64,000 bases of DNA from Flavivirga algicola (lineage in GTDB: Bacteria > Bacteroidota > Bacteroidia > Flavobacteriales > Flavobacteriaceae). A model generated the notes under the pieces. The model saw nothing but the letters and a program-made list of their open reading frames with translations. It was not told the origin of the DNA and did not search any database. How positions within the stretch are numbered: position 1 is the stretch's first letter; every line of letters begins with the position of its first letter. Location: NCBI RefSeq assembly GCF_012910715.1, contig NZ_JABBHF010000001.1:131170-195169 (forward strand), read 5' to 3'. Below, piece by piece: positions 54,546-64,000 of the stretch. The translations under genes and the position numbers were made by a program.

Positions 54546-55328
54546 ATGAGAACAGATACACTTAAAATAGCTGATAAGACTTTTAAGTCGAGATTATTCA
54601 CAGGAACTGGTAAATTTAGTAGTGCCAATAAAATGCGTGAGGCTATCATAGCTTCAGAAAGCGAATTGGTTACAGTAGCGTTAAAACGTGTAGATTTAGA
54701 GAACGAATCCGACGACATGCTCTTTCATTTAAGAGGCAATCAAATTAATTTACTTCCAAATACCTCTGGTGTCAGAACTGCAAAAGAAGCTATATTTGCT
54801 GCCGAATTAGCAAGAGAAGCACTTCAAACCAATTGGGTAAAACTAGAAATCCACCCTGATCCCAAATACCTACTCCCCGATCCTATTGAGACCTTAAAAG
54901 CTGCCGAAGTACTGGTAAAACTTGGATTTGTTGTGATGCCCTATGTTCATGCCGATCCCGTTTTATGTAAGCGTTTAGAAGATGTAGGCACGCAGTGTGT
55001 CATGCCATTAGGCGCTCCTATTGGAAGTAACAAAGGCATCAAAACCCTTGAATTTTTAGAAATCATCATTGAACAAAGCAACGTTCCCGTAATTGTTGAC
55101 GCTGGTATTGGCGCACCGTCTCATGCCGCATTAGCTATGGAATTGGGAGCAGATGCTGTTCTCGTAAATACTGCCATTGCGGTATCCAAAAATCCAGTAG
55201 ACATGGGAATGGCTTTTAAAATAGCTGTTGAAGCAGGCAGAATGGCTTATAACGCCAAACTAGCTCCCATTAAAAATCAAGCAGAAGCTAGTAGCCCTCT
55301 CACTTCTTTTTTAAATGATCTAAATTAA
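54546..55328 (+). CDS. thiG: Thiazole synthase ThiG
   Basis: 260 residues. [11 protein letters not shown] at the start, the Schiff-base Lys region [10 protein letters not shown], then [16 protein letters not shown] and [19 protein letters not shown]. It builds the thiazole ring from deoxyxylulose phosphate, dehydroglycine and ThiS thiocarboxylate. Four bases before thiH. Confidence 0.96.
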   Translation: MRTDTLKIADKTFKSRLFTGTGKFSSANKMREAIIASESELVTVALKRVDLENESDDMLFHLRGNQINLLPNTSGVRTAKEAIFAAELAREALQTNWVKLEIHPDPKYLLPDPIETLKAAEVLVKLGFVVMPYVHADPVLCKRLEDVGTQCVMPLGAPIGSNKGIKTLEFLEIIIEQSNVPVIVDAGIGAPSHAALAMELGADAVLVNTAIAVSKNPVDMGMAFKIAVEAGRMAYNAKLAPIKNQAEASSPLTSFLNDLN

Positions 55329-55332
55329 TACC

Positions 55333-56451
55333 ATGTCTTTTAAAAACACATTTGAAAAATACGATTGGGACACTTTAGAAAAAGAGATTTATAAAGTAAC
55401 TAGCCAAGAGGTTGAAAAGGTACTCCATAAGGACAAAATTGAGTTGGAAGACTTTAAAAAATTAATTTCACCAGCTGCTAAACCCTTTATAGAGGAGATG
55501 GCACAACGAAGCAATGTTATTACCAAAAAGCGTTTTGGGAACATCATCCAAATGTATATCCCTATGTATCTATCCAACGAATGCCAAAATATATGTACTT
55601 ATTGCGGATTTAGTATGGATAATGGTATTAGAAGAAAAACATTAAGTGATGCGGAAATCTTAAAGGAAGTTGAGCATATTAAGAAATTAGGATACGATCA
55701 TATACTTTTGGTGACTGGTGAAGCCAATAGAACAGTTGGTGTTCCCTACATAAAACATGCTATAGACCTCATTCGATCTCGGTTTTCAAATATAAGTATA
55801 GAAGTACAGCCTTTAGGTCAAGAGGATTACGAAACTTTGATTCAATCTGGATTATATGCTGTGTTGGTATACCAAGAAACCTATCATAAAGCCACCTATA
55901 AGATGCATCACCCTAAAGGTAGAAAATCGAATTTTGACTATCGACTAGATACTCCCGATCGATTAGGAAAAGCTGGTATTCATAAAATTGGGCTGGGTGC
56001 CCTTTTCGGTCTTGAAGATTGGCGCGTGGATAGTTTTTATACCGCATTGCACTTAAAATATTTGCAAAAAACCTATTGGAAAACAAAATACTCCATCTCT
56101 TTTCCCAGGCTTAGACCACATCAAGGTGAATTAGATCCCAAAGTAGAGATGACCGACACCGATTTGGTTCAATTAATATGTGCATATCGATTATTAGATG
56201 AAGACGTAGAACTGTCATTATCCACTCGTGAAAGTGAAATCTTTAGAAATCACTGTATTCACTTAGGCATTACGTCTATTAGTGCAGAATCCAAGACAAA
56301 CCCAGGTGGTTATAGTGTGGAACCTGAATCGCTCGAGCAATTTGAGATTTCAGATGAGCGTACTACCGAGCAAATCAAACAGATGATTCAATCTCAAGGG
56401 TATGAGGTGGTATGGAAAGACTGGTCGAAATCTTATACCACGACTATTTAA
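55333..56451 (+). CDS. thiH: 2-iminoacetate synthase ThiH
   Basis: 372 residues, radical SAM. Iron-sulfur motif CQNICTYCGFSMDN (CxxxCxxC), then ILLVTGEANRTVG and STRESEIFRNHCIHLGIT. It cleaves tyrosine to give dehydroglycine for ThiG, the anaerobic-type route in place of ThiO. Last gene of the operon, convergent with the TRAP genes 19 bp away. Confidence 0.96.
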   Translation: MSFKNTFEKYDWDTLEKEIYKVTSQEVEKVLHKDKIELEDFKKLISPAAKPFIEEMAQRSNVITKKRFGNIIQMYIPMYLSNECQNICTYCGFSMDNGIRRKTLSDAEILKEVEHIKKLGYDHILLVTGEANRTVGVPYIKHAIDLIRSRFSNISIEVQPLGQEDYETLIQSGLYAVLVYQETYHKATYKMHHPKGRKSNFDYRLDTPDRLGKAGIHKIGLGALFGLEDWRVDSFYTALHLKYLQKTYWKTKYSISFPRLRPHQGELDPKVEMTDTDLVQLICAYRLLDEDVELSLSTRESEIFRNHCIHLGITSISAESKTNPGGYSVEPESLEQFEISDERTTEQIKQMIQSQGYEVVWKDWSKSYTTTI

Positions 56452-56470
56452 TCCTGGATTTTAAATCTCA

Positions 56471-57766
56471 TTACAAATCAAACAATCGTGGTAACCACAA
56501 ACTTAATTCTGGAAAATAAGTGACCAGAAATAAGGCTATAATCATGGACACAAAAAGCGGCAATAAAGGTTTCACTACTTTTTCTATAGTTGTATTGGCA
56601 ATACCTACACCAACAAACAGGACGGAGCCTACAGGCGGCGTACAGAGTCCGATGCACAAATTAAGAACCATAACAATTCCAAACTGTACAGGATCCATAC
56701 CCAGTTTGGTAATGATTGGTAAAAATATAGGTGTAAAAATTAAAACAGCTGGCGTCATATCCATAAATATACCTACAAACAACAGCAATAGGTTGATGAT
56801 TAATAAAACGACAATAGGGTTATCACTAATTCCCAAAAGTAACGTAGAAATATCTTGAGGGATATTCTCATAACTCATAATCCAGGACATACTCATAGAC
56901 GCTCCTATTAACAACATAACGATCGCTGTAGTACCACAAGAATCTAAAAATATTTGAGGCAGGCTTTTTACTGTAATTTCTTTATACCAAAATGCCAGCA
57001 CCAATGTATAAAGTACGGCTATCGCAGAAGCTTCTGTAGCAGTAAAAATTCCAGTGACTATGCCCCCAATAACAACAACTAAAAGCATTAAACTGGGAAA
57101 AGCTGCTATAAATGTTTTAACAACGTCTTTTATAGAACTACGCTTTCCTACTTTATATTTTTTCTTTTTGGCCCAAAAAGAAGCGACTATCATTAAAAAT
57201 AAACCTGTTAAGATTCCAGGTATATACCCTGCAAGAAATAATGCTGCAATAGACACCCCGCCACTAGCTAAAGAATACACAATCAATACGTTACTAGGTG
57301 GAATTACAAGTCCTATGGTAGAGGACGTAATATTTACTGCAGCTCCAAATTCTTTAGAATAGCCTTCTTTTTCCATTTCGGGACCTAAAATACTTCCCAT
57401 AGCTGAGGCCGATGCCATAGCAGAACCTGCTATAGCTCCCATAAGCATAGCCGATATAACATTTATTAAAGCCAATCCTCCAGGAAGCGCCCCTACTAAA
57501 GTTTTAGCAAAGGCTATTAAACGGTGGGCAATGCCACCTTTATTCATGAGCTGTCCCGAGAGTACAAAAAACGGAATGGCCAGGAGCGCAAAACTGTCGA
57601 GGCCTGTACCAATTCTTTGAGAAACGGTCGTTAATGCTGGTAATGTTGGGATACTTACCATCATAGTCAACAAAGACGAGATAGCTATACTCCAGGCTAC
57701 GGGAACCCCTATTAACAATAAACTAACAAAACTTAAAACTAAAATAATTACTGGTATATATTCCAT
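56471..57766 (-). CDS. dctM: TRAP transporter large permease
   Basis: 431 residues, about 12 membrane helices. DctM family signatures: FALLAIPFFVLSGQLMNKGGIA, GAIAGSAMASASAMGSILGPEM, TSSTIGLVIPPSNVLIVYSL and LCIGLCTPPVGSVLFVG. It imports an organic acid with sodium. The small permease gene overlaps its start by 1 bp. Linked to uxaC/uxuA, so the substrate is probably a hexuronate. Confidence 0.94.
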   Translation of the reverse strand: MEYIPVIILVLSFVSLLLIGVPVAWSIAISSLLTMMVSIPTLPALTTVSQRIGTGLDSFALLAIPFFVLSGQLMNKGGIAHRLIAFAKTLVGALPGGLALINVISAMLMGAIAGSAMASASAMGSILGPEMEKEGYSKEFGAAVNITSSTIGLVIPPSNVLIVYSLASGGVSIAALFLAGYIPGILTGLFLMIVASFWAKKKKYKVGKRSSIKDVVKTFIAAFPSLMLLVVVIGGIVTGIFTATEASAIAVLYTLVLAFWYKEITVKSLPQIFLDSCGTTAIVMLLIGASMSMSWIMSYENIPQDISTLLLGISDNPIVVLLIINLLLLFVGIFMDMTPAVLIFTPIFLPIITKLGMDPVQFGIVMVLNLCIGLCTPPVGSVLFVGVGIANTTIEKVVKPLLPLFVSMIIALFLVTYFPELSLWLPRLFDL

Positions 57767-58233
57767 TAGAACAATTGTTTATTAAGGATGTCTGAAATTT
57801 TATAAAAGATAATTAATAGGCCACTAATTGGAATCACTAAATACACCAATGCTAGTGGAATTTGAAGTGCGGGAGAATATTGCTCCAACACATAAGTTAT
57901 ATAGACTAATCTAAAGCCTCCTATAACCAATGCTGCTAAACAAAAAATGATGATAAGAATATTTACAAAGATTTTTAATTTGGCCTGCTTAGCCTCACTG
58001 AGTTTTCTGGGAATTAAATCTATAGCGACATGCATCCTTTTTCCTGAAATATAAGCTGCTCCCAAGACACCAACCCAGATCATTAAATACCTGGCCAACT
58101 CATCGGTAAACGAACTTGGTGTTCCTACTATAAATCTGGTAAACACTTGCCAAAGTACATTTATAACCATAACAGCCATAATGAAAGCCAATGTACTACC
58201 TAGAATTTTATCTATTTTCTTTCTTATTTCCAT
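57766..58233 (-). CDS. dctQ: TRAP transporter small permease
   Basis: 155 residues with four membrane helices. DctQ signatures WQVFTRFIVGTPSSFTDELARYLMIWVGVLGAA (in part) and HVAIDLIPRKLS. It pairs with the large subunit. It is 16 bp after the binding-protein gene. Confidence 0.92.
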   Translation of the reverse strand: MEIRKKIDKILGSTLAFIMAVMVINVLWQVFTRFIVGTPSSFTDELARYLMIWVGVLGAAYISGKRMHVAIDLIPRKLSEAKQAKLKIFVNILIIIFCLAALVIGGFRLVYITYVLEQYSPALQIPLALVYLVIPISGLLIIFYKISDILNKQLF

Positions 58234-58249
58234 TTTGTAAACGATTATA

Positions 58250-59248
58250 TTATTCTACTTTTTGAATTCTATTAATTAAATTATAAATCTCATTTTCATC
58301 TTTATAGCCTTCGTACATATTTGCTACTTTTTTCTGAAATTTAGATTTATCGGGATTAATAACCTGAACACCTGCTTTTTTAACAGCATCTAATGCCTCC
58401 TGCTCTGCTTTTGCCCACAGTTCTCTTTGGTGCGCTACAGATAAATCGACCGACGTTTGAACCCATTTTTGCTGTTGTTCGTTTAAATCGTTCCATAAAT
58501 GTGTTCCCATGATAAGCACATCTGGTACCGATGTATGTTCGTCTAAAGAATAAAACTTACAAACTTCATAATGACGCGATAAATAAAAGCTAGGTGGATT
58601 ATTCTCGGCACCATCAACAACACCTTGCTGTAAAGATGTGTACAGTTCTCCCCAAGAAATTGGCGTTGGAGAACCACCTAAGCTGTTCACCATATTCATG
58701 GCCGTGATACTTTCCATCACACGAATTTTTAATCCTTTTAAGTCTTCTGGCGATTCTACAGGTTTTTCTTTTGTATAAAAACTTCTGCTTCCAGAGTCAT
58801 AATATCCTAAACCTTTAAGCCAGTATTTTTGTCCACCATCCAAAAGCTCCTTCCCGATATCGCCATCTAAAACATTGAATATATGCGCTCTGTCTCTAAA
58901 CAAAAATGGCAACCCAAATACCTTCATATTTGGAGAGAAATTTTCCATAACGGCTGCCGAGACTTTAGTCATATCTAAACTTCCTATCTGTAACAGCTCT
59001 AATGCCTGACGTTCGGTTCCCAGTTGTTGGTTTGGATAAATTTCAACAGCCATTGTACCGTTTGAGCGTTTCTCCAGATCTTGCGCCATAAATACCATGG
59101 CTTTGTGCACTGGATGACTCATATCTAGCCCATGCGCCAGCTTTATAACTTTTTTATCCTGTAGCGTATTACACGAACTGAAAAGAAATAATACTATTAA
59201 GACAAACTGTGGTTTTGCGAACAAAAAATTTAAATATGGATTCTTCAT
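58250..59248 (-). CDS. dctP: TRAP substrate-binding lipoprotein
   Basis: 332 residues. Lipoprotein signal with FSSCNTL (Cys near 26), then DctP fold: LAHGLDMSHPVHKAMVFMA, the carboxylate-binding Arg region LKGLKIRVMESITAMNMVN and GVVDGAENNPPSFYLSRHYEV. In Bacteroidota it would be held at the periplasmic side of the inner membrane. Hexuronate is the likely ligand from the neighbouring isomerase and dehydratase. Confidence 0.93.
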   Translation of the reverse strand: MKNPYLNFLFAKPQFVLIVLFLFSSCNTLQDKKVIKLAHGLDMSHPVHKAMVFMAQDLEKRSNGTMAVEIYPNQQLGTERQALELLQIGSLDMTKVSAAVMENFSPNMKVFGLPFLFRDRAHIFNVLDGDIGKELLDGGQKYWLKGLGYYDSGSRSFYTKEKPVESPEDLKGLKIRVMESITAMNMVNSLGGSPTPISWGELYTSLQQGVVDGAENNPPSFYLSRHYEVCKFYSLDEHTSVPDVLIMGTHLWNDLNEQQQKWVQTSVDLSVAHQRELWAKAEQEALDAVKKAGVQVINPDKSKFQKKVANMYEGYKDENEIYNLINRIQKVE

Positions 59249-59257
59249 AAAGCGTCT

Positions 59258-60679
59258 TTAGTTATTATTAAATTTAAAATAATTCAAAGCATTATTGTAA
59301 CATATATCTTGTACCATACCTCCTAAAAATTCCAAATCATCGGGAACCAACCCTTTTCGAACGTCTTCTGCAATTAAATCACACAAAATTCGTCTAAAAT
59401 ACTCATGTCTTGGGAACGATAAAAAGCTGCGACTATCTGTTAACATACCAACAAAATGACTTAACAAACTTATATTTGATAAAGCATTCAATTGCTTTTC
59501 TATACCGTCTTTCTGGTCTAAATACCACCAACCCGACCCCCATTGCATCTTGCCTGGTAATTCTCCTGTATTAAAATTACCCATCATACTTGCAAACACC
59601 TCATTATGGGATGGGTTTAGGTTATAACAAATGGTTTTTGCCAATTTATTTTCATAATCTAGCTGACCAAATAATTTTGACATCGATTCTGCAAAAGAAA
59701 AATCTCCTATAGAGTCACACCCTGCATCTGCTCCGCACAACTCAACCAGTCTTTTATTATTATTTCTAATAGGCCCCAAATGAAATTGTTGCGCCCAACC
59801 TTTTTCATGATATTTACGGGATAAATAAAACAAAATGGACGTTCTGTATTTTGCTACTTCACCTTCTGTTAAGGTTACTTTATTTAAAAATTTCTTAAAA
59901 ATATCTGCAACCTCATCCTCAGCATAATCTACCACATTTAAAGGCCCCGTAATTCCAAAATCAGACAATCTACATCCATGTTCGTGGAAAAAATCAATTC
60001 TTACATCAATTGCTTTATATAAGTTTTCAATGCTATCAATAGAAAAATTAACACACGCCCCCAATTTGTTTATATAACTGGTAAATTCGGATGTGTTTTC
60101 AATAAAAAATAAAGCATCAGATCTGAATGTAGGCAATACTTTGGTATAAAAATTTTGTTCTTTTATTTGTCTATGATATTCCAAAGAATCAGTTGGATCA
60201 TCTGTGGTACAAACGATTTCTACTTTCATTTGTTTCAATAAATCAGCTGGGGTCTTTTGAGCTAAAACAGTATTTGCCTGATTATAAATATCGTCAGCTG
60301 TATGAGGCTGTAAAATTGTATCGATATCGAAATACCGTTTTAATTCTAATTGTGTCCAATGGAATAATGGATTTCTTAACGTATAAGGCACTGTTGCTGC
60401 CCATTTAGTAAACTTATCCTTAAGGGAAGCATCTCCTGTAATATACATTTCGTCAATTCCATGAGCCCGCATGCCCCGCCATTTATAATGATCTTCACTT
60501 AACCAAGCTTTAGTTATATTTTCGACTGGTTTATTTTTAGCTATTTGCTTAGCAGATAAATGATTATGATAATCAATGATAGGCATATTCTTTGCATACT
60601 CATGAAACAAAATTTCAGCTTCTTTCGATTGCAATAAAAAATTGTCTGTTATAAATATTTTTGAATTTATTAGATTCAT
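59258..60679 (-). CDS. uxaC: Glucuronate/galacturonate isomerase
   Basis: 473 residues. Amidohydrolase fold with the metal motif [14 protein letters not shown] near residue 38 and [43 protein letters not shown]. It turns D-glucuronate to D-fructuronate or D-galacturonate to D-tagaturonate. It overlaps uxuA by 4 bp. Confidence 0.95.
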   Translation of the reverse strand: MNLINSKIFITDNFLLQSKEAEILFHEYAKNMPIIDYHNHLSAKQIAKNKPVENITKAWLSEDHYKWRGMRAHGIDEMYITGDASLKDKFTKWAATVPYTLRNPLFHWTQLELKRYFDIDTILQPHTADDIYNQANTVLAQKTPADLLKQMKVEIVCTTDDPTDSLEYHRQIKEQNFYTKVLPTFRSDALFFIENTSEFTSYINKLGACVNFSIDSIENLYKAIDVRIDFFHEHGCRLSDFGITGPLNVVDYAEDEVADIFKKFLNKVTLTEGEVAKYRTSILFYLSRKYHEKGWAQQFHLGPIRNNNKRLVELCGADAGCDSIGDFSFAESMSKLFGQLDYENKLAKTICYNLNPSHNEVFASMMGNFNTGELPGKMQWGSGWWYLDQKDGIEKQLNALSNISLLSHFVGMLTDSRSFLSFPRHEYFRRILCDLIAEDVRKGLVPDDLEFLGGMVQDICYNNALNYFKFNNN

Positions 60680-61857
60680 AATTTTAAACTTTTAGAAATT
60701 CCTAATTCCAGACCTCTCAATTCTGCCAGCCCACGTAACCGTCCAATTCCTGAGTACCCTGGATTGGTTTTTTTATGTAAATCGTCCAACATCTGGTGTC
60801 CATGATCTGGGCGCATAGGAATCTGTGCGTCTCTCTGCCCTGCTATTTTTCTTTTAGCTTCTTCTGCCACAACTTCTTTTACAATAGGAAACATATCGAC
60901 ATCCCCTTCTAAATGATTGGCTTCATAAAAGTTTCCTTTTTCGTCTCTTTTTGTACTTCTTAAATGTAAAAAGTGTACGCGATTTGAAAAACGTTTAAAT
61001 ATTTGTACCAAATTGTTATCTGCTCTTACGCCTAACGATCCCGTACAAAAAGTAATACCGTTAGAAATATGGGGAACTTGCTCAAATAAATATGCATAAT
61101 CCGCTTCCGTACTTACTACTCTTGGCAATCCTAAAATGGCATAAGGCGGATCATCTGGATGAATACACATCAGCACATTGTTTTGAGCTGCTACAGGTAT
61201 GATCTCCTTTAAAAATGCTACCAGATTTTCTTTTAATTTCTGAGCATCAATATTGGTATAAGTATCTAAAATCGTTTGAAATTGTTCTAAAGTATATCCC
61301 TCTTCTGCTCCAGGTAAACCTGCGATAATATTATTTACCAATGCTTTCTTTTCTTCTTCAGACAAAGCTTCTGCATAGGCTTTTGCTTCGGCTTTTTCTT
61401 CATTAGAATACACGGTTTCGGCTCCTGGTCTTTTTAACAAGTACAATTCAAAAGCCGCAAAGGCAATGACATCAAAACGCAAAGCTCTAGAACCATCTGC
61501 TACTTCATAATCCAGAGACGTTCTCGTCCAGTCTAAAACTGGCATGAAGTTATAACAAACGATGTTGATACCACAAACAGCTAAGTTTTCTATGCTTTTT
61601 TTATAGTTGGCTATATATTTATTAAAATCTCCTGATCGGGTTTTAATATGCTCATGTACTGGAATACTTTCTACAACTGTCCATTCTAAACCAGCAGCTT
61701 CAATAATTTGTTTTCTTTCTTTAATGGCTTCAACCGTCCAAACGCTTCCATTTGGTATTTGGTGCAACGCCGAAACAATCCCTGTTGCTCCTGCTTGCTT
61801 AATATCTGATAATTTTACGGGATCATCAGGTCCATACCAACGCCATGTTTGTTTCAT
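60676..61857 (-). CDS. uxuA: Mannonate dehydratase
   Basis: 393 residues. [15 protein letters not shown] at the start, metal and substrate site [34 protein letters not shown] and [11 protein letters not shown]. It dehydrates D-mannonate to 2-keto-3-deoxygluconate, the same intermediate to which the agar route leads. It is 18 bp after the SDR gene. Confidence 0.96.
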   Translation of the reverse strand: MKQTWRWYGPDDPVKLSDIKQAGATGIVSALHQIPNGSVWTVEAIKERKQIIEAAGLEWTVVESIPVHEHIKTRSGDFNKYIANYKKSIENLAVCGINIVCYNFMPVLDWTRTSLDYEVADGSRALRFDVIAFAAFELYLLKRPGAETVYSNEEKAEAKAYAEALSEEEKKALVNNIIAGLPGAEEGYTLEQFQTILDTYTNIDAQKLKENLVAFLKEIIPVAAQNNVLMCIHPDDPPYAILGLPRVVSTEADYAYLFEQVPHISNGITFCTGSLGVRADNNLVQIFKRFSNRVHFLHLRSTKRDEKGNFYEANHLEGDVDMFPIVKEVVAEEAKRKIAGQRDAQIPMRPDHGHQMLDDLHKKTNPGYSGIGRLRGLAELRGLELGISKSLKL

Positions 61858-61875
61858 ATTCTTCCTTCTTAATTA

Positions 61876-62691
61876 TTAAACACCGCTAAAAGCACTAAAT
61901 CCACCATCAATCGGGACGACTATGCCTGTTACAAATTTTGAAGCGTCTGAACATAAATAATGTACAGCACCATTTAATTCGTCCGCATTACCAAATCTTT
62001 TCATTGGTGTATTTTGTATAATAGTATTTCCCCTATCTGTATAATTTCCTGTTTCCTTATCAATTAACAAGTCTCGATTTTGATTTCCTATAAAGAAACC
62101 CGGTGCTATAGCATTTACTCTGAGACCATCACCATATTTTAGCGCTAATTCAACAGATAACCATTTTGTAAAATTATCAATAGCCGCTTTTGAAGCAGAA
62201 TACCCCACAACTCTTGTAATAGCTCTTTCGGCAGCCATAGAGGAAACATTTAAAATAACGCCTTTCTTATTTTTTGCCATTTCTTTTCCAAATACAATAG
62301 ATGGTAAAATACTTCCAAATAGATTCAGGTCCACAACTTTTTTAAAATGTTCCATGTTCACATCAAAAACAGTTTGTGTTGGTCCAATTGTAGCCCCTGG
62401 CATATTCCCTCCTGCTGCATTTATTAAAATATCTATCCGTCCATATTTTTCAACAATATCATCAGAAACCTTTTTCAAACTTTCTTCTTCTGTTACATTA
62501 CAGAAAAAGCCATCCACCTGCTCGCTAATATTTTTAAATTTAGCTACTGCTTCTGCCAAAGGCGCTTCCTTGTAATGCAATAAAATTACAGTGGCACCTT
62601 CCTTTAATAAATACTCGGCAATACCTCCACCCAATACTCCGCAACCTCCAGTTACGAGTACTACTCTGTCTTTTATGTTAAATAAATTCAT
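61876..62691 (-). CDS. SDR-type fructuronate reductase (mannonate oxidoreductase) candidate
   Basis: 271 residues. TGGCGVLGGGIAEYLL binds the nucleotide; Ser in ILNVSSMAA, Tyr and Lys in GYSASKAAIDNFTKW are intact. It fills the place of UxuB, which is a different fold in E. coli; SDR forms of this enzyme are common beside uxuA in Bacteroidota. First gene of the hexuronate operon, with a palindrome and TAAATTTG element upstream. Confidence 0.85.
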   Translation of the reverse strand: MNLFNIKDRVVLVTGGCGVLGGGIAEYLLKEGATVILLHYKEAPLAEAVAKFKNISEQVDGFFCNVTEEESLKKVSDDIVEKYGRIDILINAAGGNMPGATIGPTQTVFDVNMEHFKKVVDLNLFGSILPSIVFGKEMAKNKKGVILNVSSMAAERAITRVVGYSASKAAIDNFTKWLSVELALKYGDGLRVNAIAPGFFIGNQNRDLLIDKETGNYTDRGNTIIQNTPMKRFGNADELNGAVHYLCSDASKFVTGIVVPIDGGFSAFSGV

Positions 62692-62758
62692 ATTGTTAGT
62701 TAGATTCTCCCTATATAATTAGCCTCTTTTTTTTAAGTACAATTATATTTTTATATTA

Positions 62759-62774
62759 CGTGTGCGTACACGCA
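62759..62774. promoter_or_regulatory. Palindromic operator candidate of the hexuronate operon
   Basis: Nested palindromes: TGCGTACACGCA (TGCGT, AC, ACGCA; 62763-62774) and CGTGTGCGTACACG (62759-62772). It is a GC-rich island in AT-rich DNA between the LacI-family gene and its divergent target. Confidence 0.6.
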
Positions 62775-62780
62775 AATTTA
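62773..62780 (-). promoter_or_regulatory. Candidate -7 element of the hexuronate operon
   Basis: TAAATTTG on the minus strand matches TAnnTTTG and touches the palindrome, which would then block transcription. No clear -33 box at the usual distance. Confidence 0.4.
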
Positions 62781-62931
62781 AATGTTTTATTTGATTTCAT
62801 TAAAAAAAACAAAGAAAATATTAAAGTAAAATAGCTTAGTATTTTATATTTTCGTTTATTGTTGCTTGTACTAACTTAGGGTAAGAAGCAAATTACTGTA
62901 CTAAAAAGGGGCGTTTATCTAAAACCACGAA

Positions 62932-63969
62932 TTGAAAACAATTAAAGACATTGCTGCTTTAGCAAAAGTTTCTATTGGAACTGTAGATCGAGTGATTCAT
63001 AATAGGCCTGGTGTTTCTAAAAAGACAAAAGAGCGTATTGAAAAAATTATAAAAGAACATAACTTTCAAATTAATAAAACAGCCAGAGCACTTGCTTTAA
63101 ACAAGAAATACGATATTGCAGTTTTATTTCCTAGAATTGAATCTTCGTCCGATTTTTGGTTTCTCCCCAAAAAAGGTATTGAAAAGGCTTCTGAAGAAAT
63201 TGAAATTCATCGAACCTCGGTAAACTATTTTTACTATGATCCATTAGATTCTAATTCTTTTAAGAAAGCATTTGATAGGTTATTGGAAAATTCTTTTGAC
63301 GCCGCATTAATAGTCCCTATGTTTCTAAATGAAACCCAAGAAAGGCTTATACAACTGGATCAAAGACAGATTCCTTATATCTTTATAAATGTTGAAGTGC
63401 AAAATGCAAACAACATTTCTTATATAGGCGAACACTCTTTTGATAGCGGAACACTCGCTGCGAAACTTATGTCTTTACTTTTAAATGATGAAGGTGATAT
63501 TCTTATAGTAAAGGTTAGAAAGGATAGTAATCACCATTCTTCTATTGAAAACCGGGTTTCTGGCTTTAAATCTTATTTCAAGGCTCAAAATGCATCCATA
63601 AAAATGGATGAAATCATACTACCAAACTTTAAAGACCCAGCTTCTGTTGATCGTTTTATTTCCAAGCAACTAACCAATCACAAAATCAAAGGTTTATTTG
63701 TTCCCTCGAGTAAAGTGACCATTATTGCCAATTACATCGAAAAGCACAAATTAAAGCACCTAAAATTGATTGGCTACGATTTAAGTGAAGAAAATGCTAC
63801 TTTTATTGAAAATGAAACTATTGATTTTCTAATTGATCAGCATCCCTTTATACAAGGTTATGAAGGTACAAAAGCATTATTTAATTTTATTTTAAATGAT
63901 GTTGTTCCTGAAAAAAACAGTTATTTACCCATCAAATTACTTACAAAAGAAAACATTAAGTATTTATAG
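62932..63969 (+). CDS. LacI-family transcription regulator (TTG start)
   Basis: 345 residues. The LacI helix-turn-helix begins at once: IKDIAALAKVSIGTVDRVI, HNRPGVSKKTKERIEK, then a periplasmic-binding-like sensor domain (about 60-340; GEHSFDSGTLAAKLMSLLL, IKGLFVPSSKVTI, IGYDLSEEN). An in-frame TAA lies three codons upstream and no ATG exists near, so TTG at 62932 is the only start that keeps the DNA-binding domain. It is divergent from the hexuronate operon and probably senses a uronate or KDG. Confidence 0.9.
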   Translation: MKTIKDIAALAKVSIGTVDRVIHNRPGVSKKTKERIEKIIKEHNFQINKTARALALNKKYDIAVLFPRIESSSDFWFLPKKGIEKASEEIEIHRTSVNYFYYDPLDSNSFKKAFDRLLENSFDAALIVPMFLNETQERLIQLDQRQIPYIFINVEVQNANNISYIGEHSFDSGTLAAKLMSLLLNDEGDILIVKVRKDSNHHSSIENRVSGFKSYFKAQNASIKMDEIILPNFKDPASVDRFISKQLTNHKIKGLFVPSSKVTIIANYIEKHKLKHLKLIGYDLSEENATFIENETIDFLIDQHPFIQGYEGTKALFNFILNDVVPEKNSYLPIKLLTKENIKYL

Positions 63970-64000
63970 CTTCTATTAGTATCATAGTAGCTCTTTTATA

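Overview
The window is AT-rich, ordinary chromosomal DNA from a marine, agar-degrading member of the Flavobacteriaceae (Bacteroidota). Grounds: TAnnTTTG-type -7 promoter elements, a type IX secretion C-terminal tail on one enzyme, S74/tail-fibre-like and Rhs-like flavobacterial surface proteins, OmpH/Skp-like and TPR-LuxR proteins, and a full set of agar enzymes. I see no rRNA, tRNA, CRISPR array, insertion sequence or prophage.

Region 1 (about 1-16.3 kb, all on the minus strand) is a tightly packed run of about 16 genes read from 16156 down to the left edge. It encodes a type II secretion / type IV pilus-like machine: four pseudopilin-like proteins, a GspF-type platform protein, a minimal prepilin peptidase, a GspE-type ATPase, a GspD-type secretin, GspL/PilMN-, GspM/PilO- and GspC/PilP-like inner-membrane parts. 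The same run goes on into an Fn3-like lipoprotein, an OmpH/Skp-like chaperone, another lipoprotein, two paralogous secreted proteins with tail-fibre-like C-termini, and the N-terminal 528 residues of an Rhs/SpvB-like surface protein. The layout suggests a machine encoded with its own cargo, which is unusual in a phylum that mainly uses type IX secretion. A response regulator (16557-17234) lies upstream.

Region 2 (17.2-27.3 kb) holds cytochrome bd oxidase genes (cydAB) plus a small membrane protein, an orphan LuxR-type response regulator, and an HxlR-regulated cluster (DinB-like protein, degenerate SDR, MMPL/RND exporter) with two tandem operator-like palindromes over its promoter. A GNAT acetyltransferase follows.

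Region 3 (27.3-49.9 kb) is an agar utilisation locus. Outside or at the surface: GH16 (two), GH86 (type IX sorted) and GH50 (lipoprotein) agarases. A sugar-porter MFS protein probably brings in short products. In the cytoplasm GH117 and GH2 release L-anhydrogalactose and galactose. An aldehyde dehydrogenase, a cycloisomerase of the enolase superfamily, a zinc alcohol dehydrogenase and an SDR then convert anhydrogalactose toward 2-keto-3-deoxygluconate. A TPR-LuxR regulator sits in the middle. A 19-bp motif, TGTWWAGTTWTWRTCWAGT (direct repeat GTNNAGT with 11-bp spacing), lies upstream of five transcription units of this locus, always in the same orientation relative to the gene. This looks like the operator of the agar regulon and is the strongest new observation here. 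It also ties in an unexplained crotonase-aldehyde dehydrogenase pair. No SusC/SusD pair is present.

Region 4 (50.2-56.5 kb) is a thiamine operon under a TPP riboswitch (thiS, thiC, tenI-like, thiD, thiE, thiG, thiH). No thiF is present.

Region 5 (56.5-64 kb) is a hexuronate operon: a TRAP transporter, uxaC, uxuA and an SDR-type fructuronate/mannonate oxidoreductase, read divergently from a LacI-family regulator that starts with TTG. A palindrome lies between them. Its 2-keto-3-deoxygluconate output would join the same lower pathway as the agar locus; the kinase and aldolase are not in the window.
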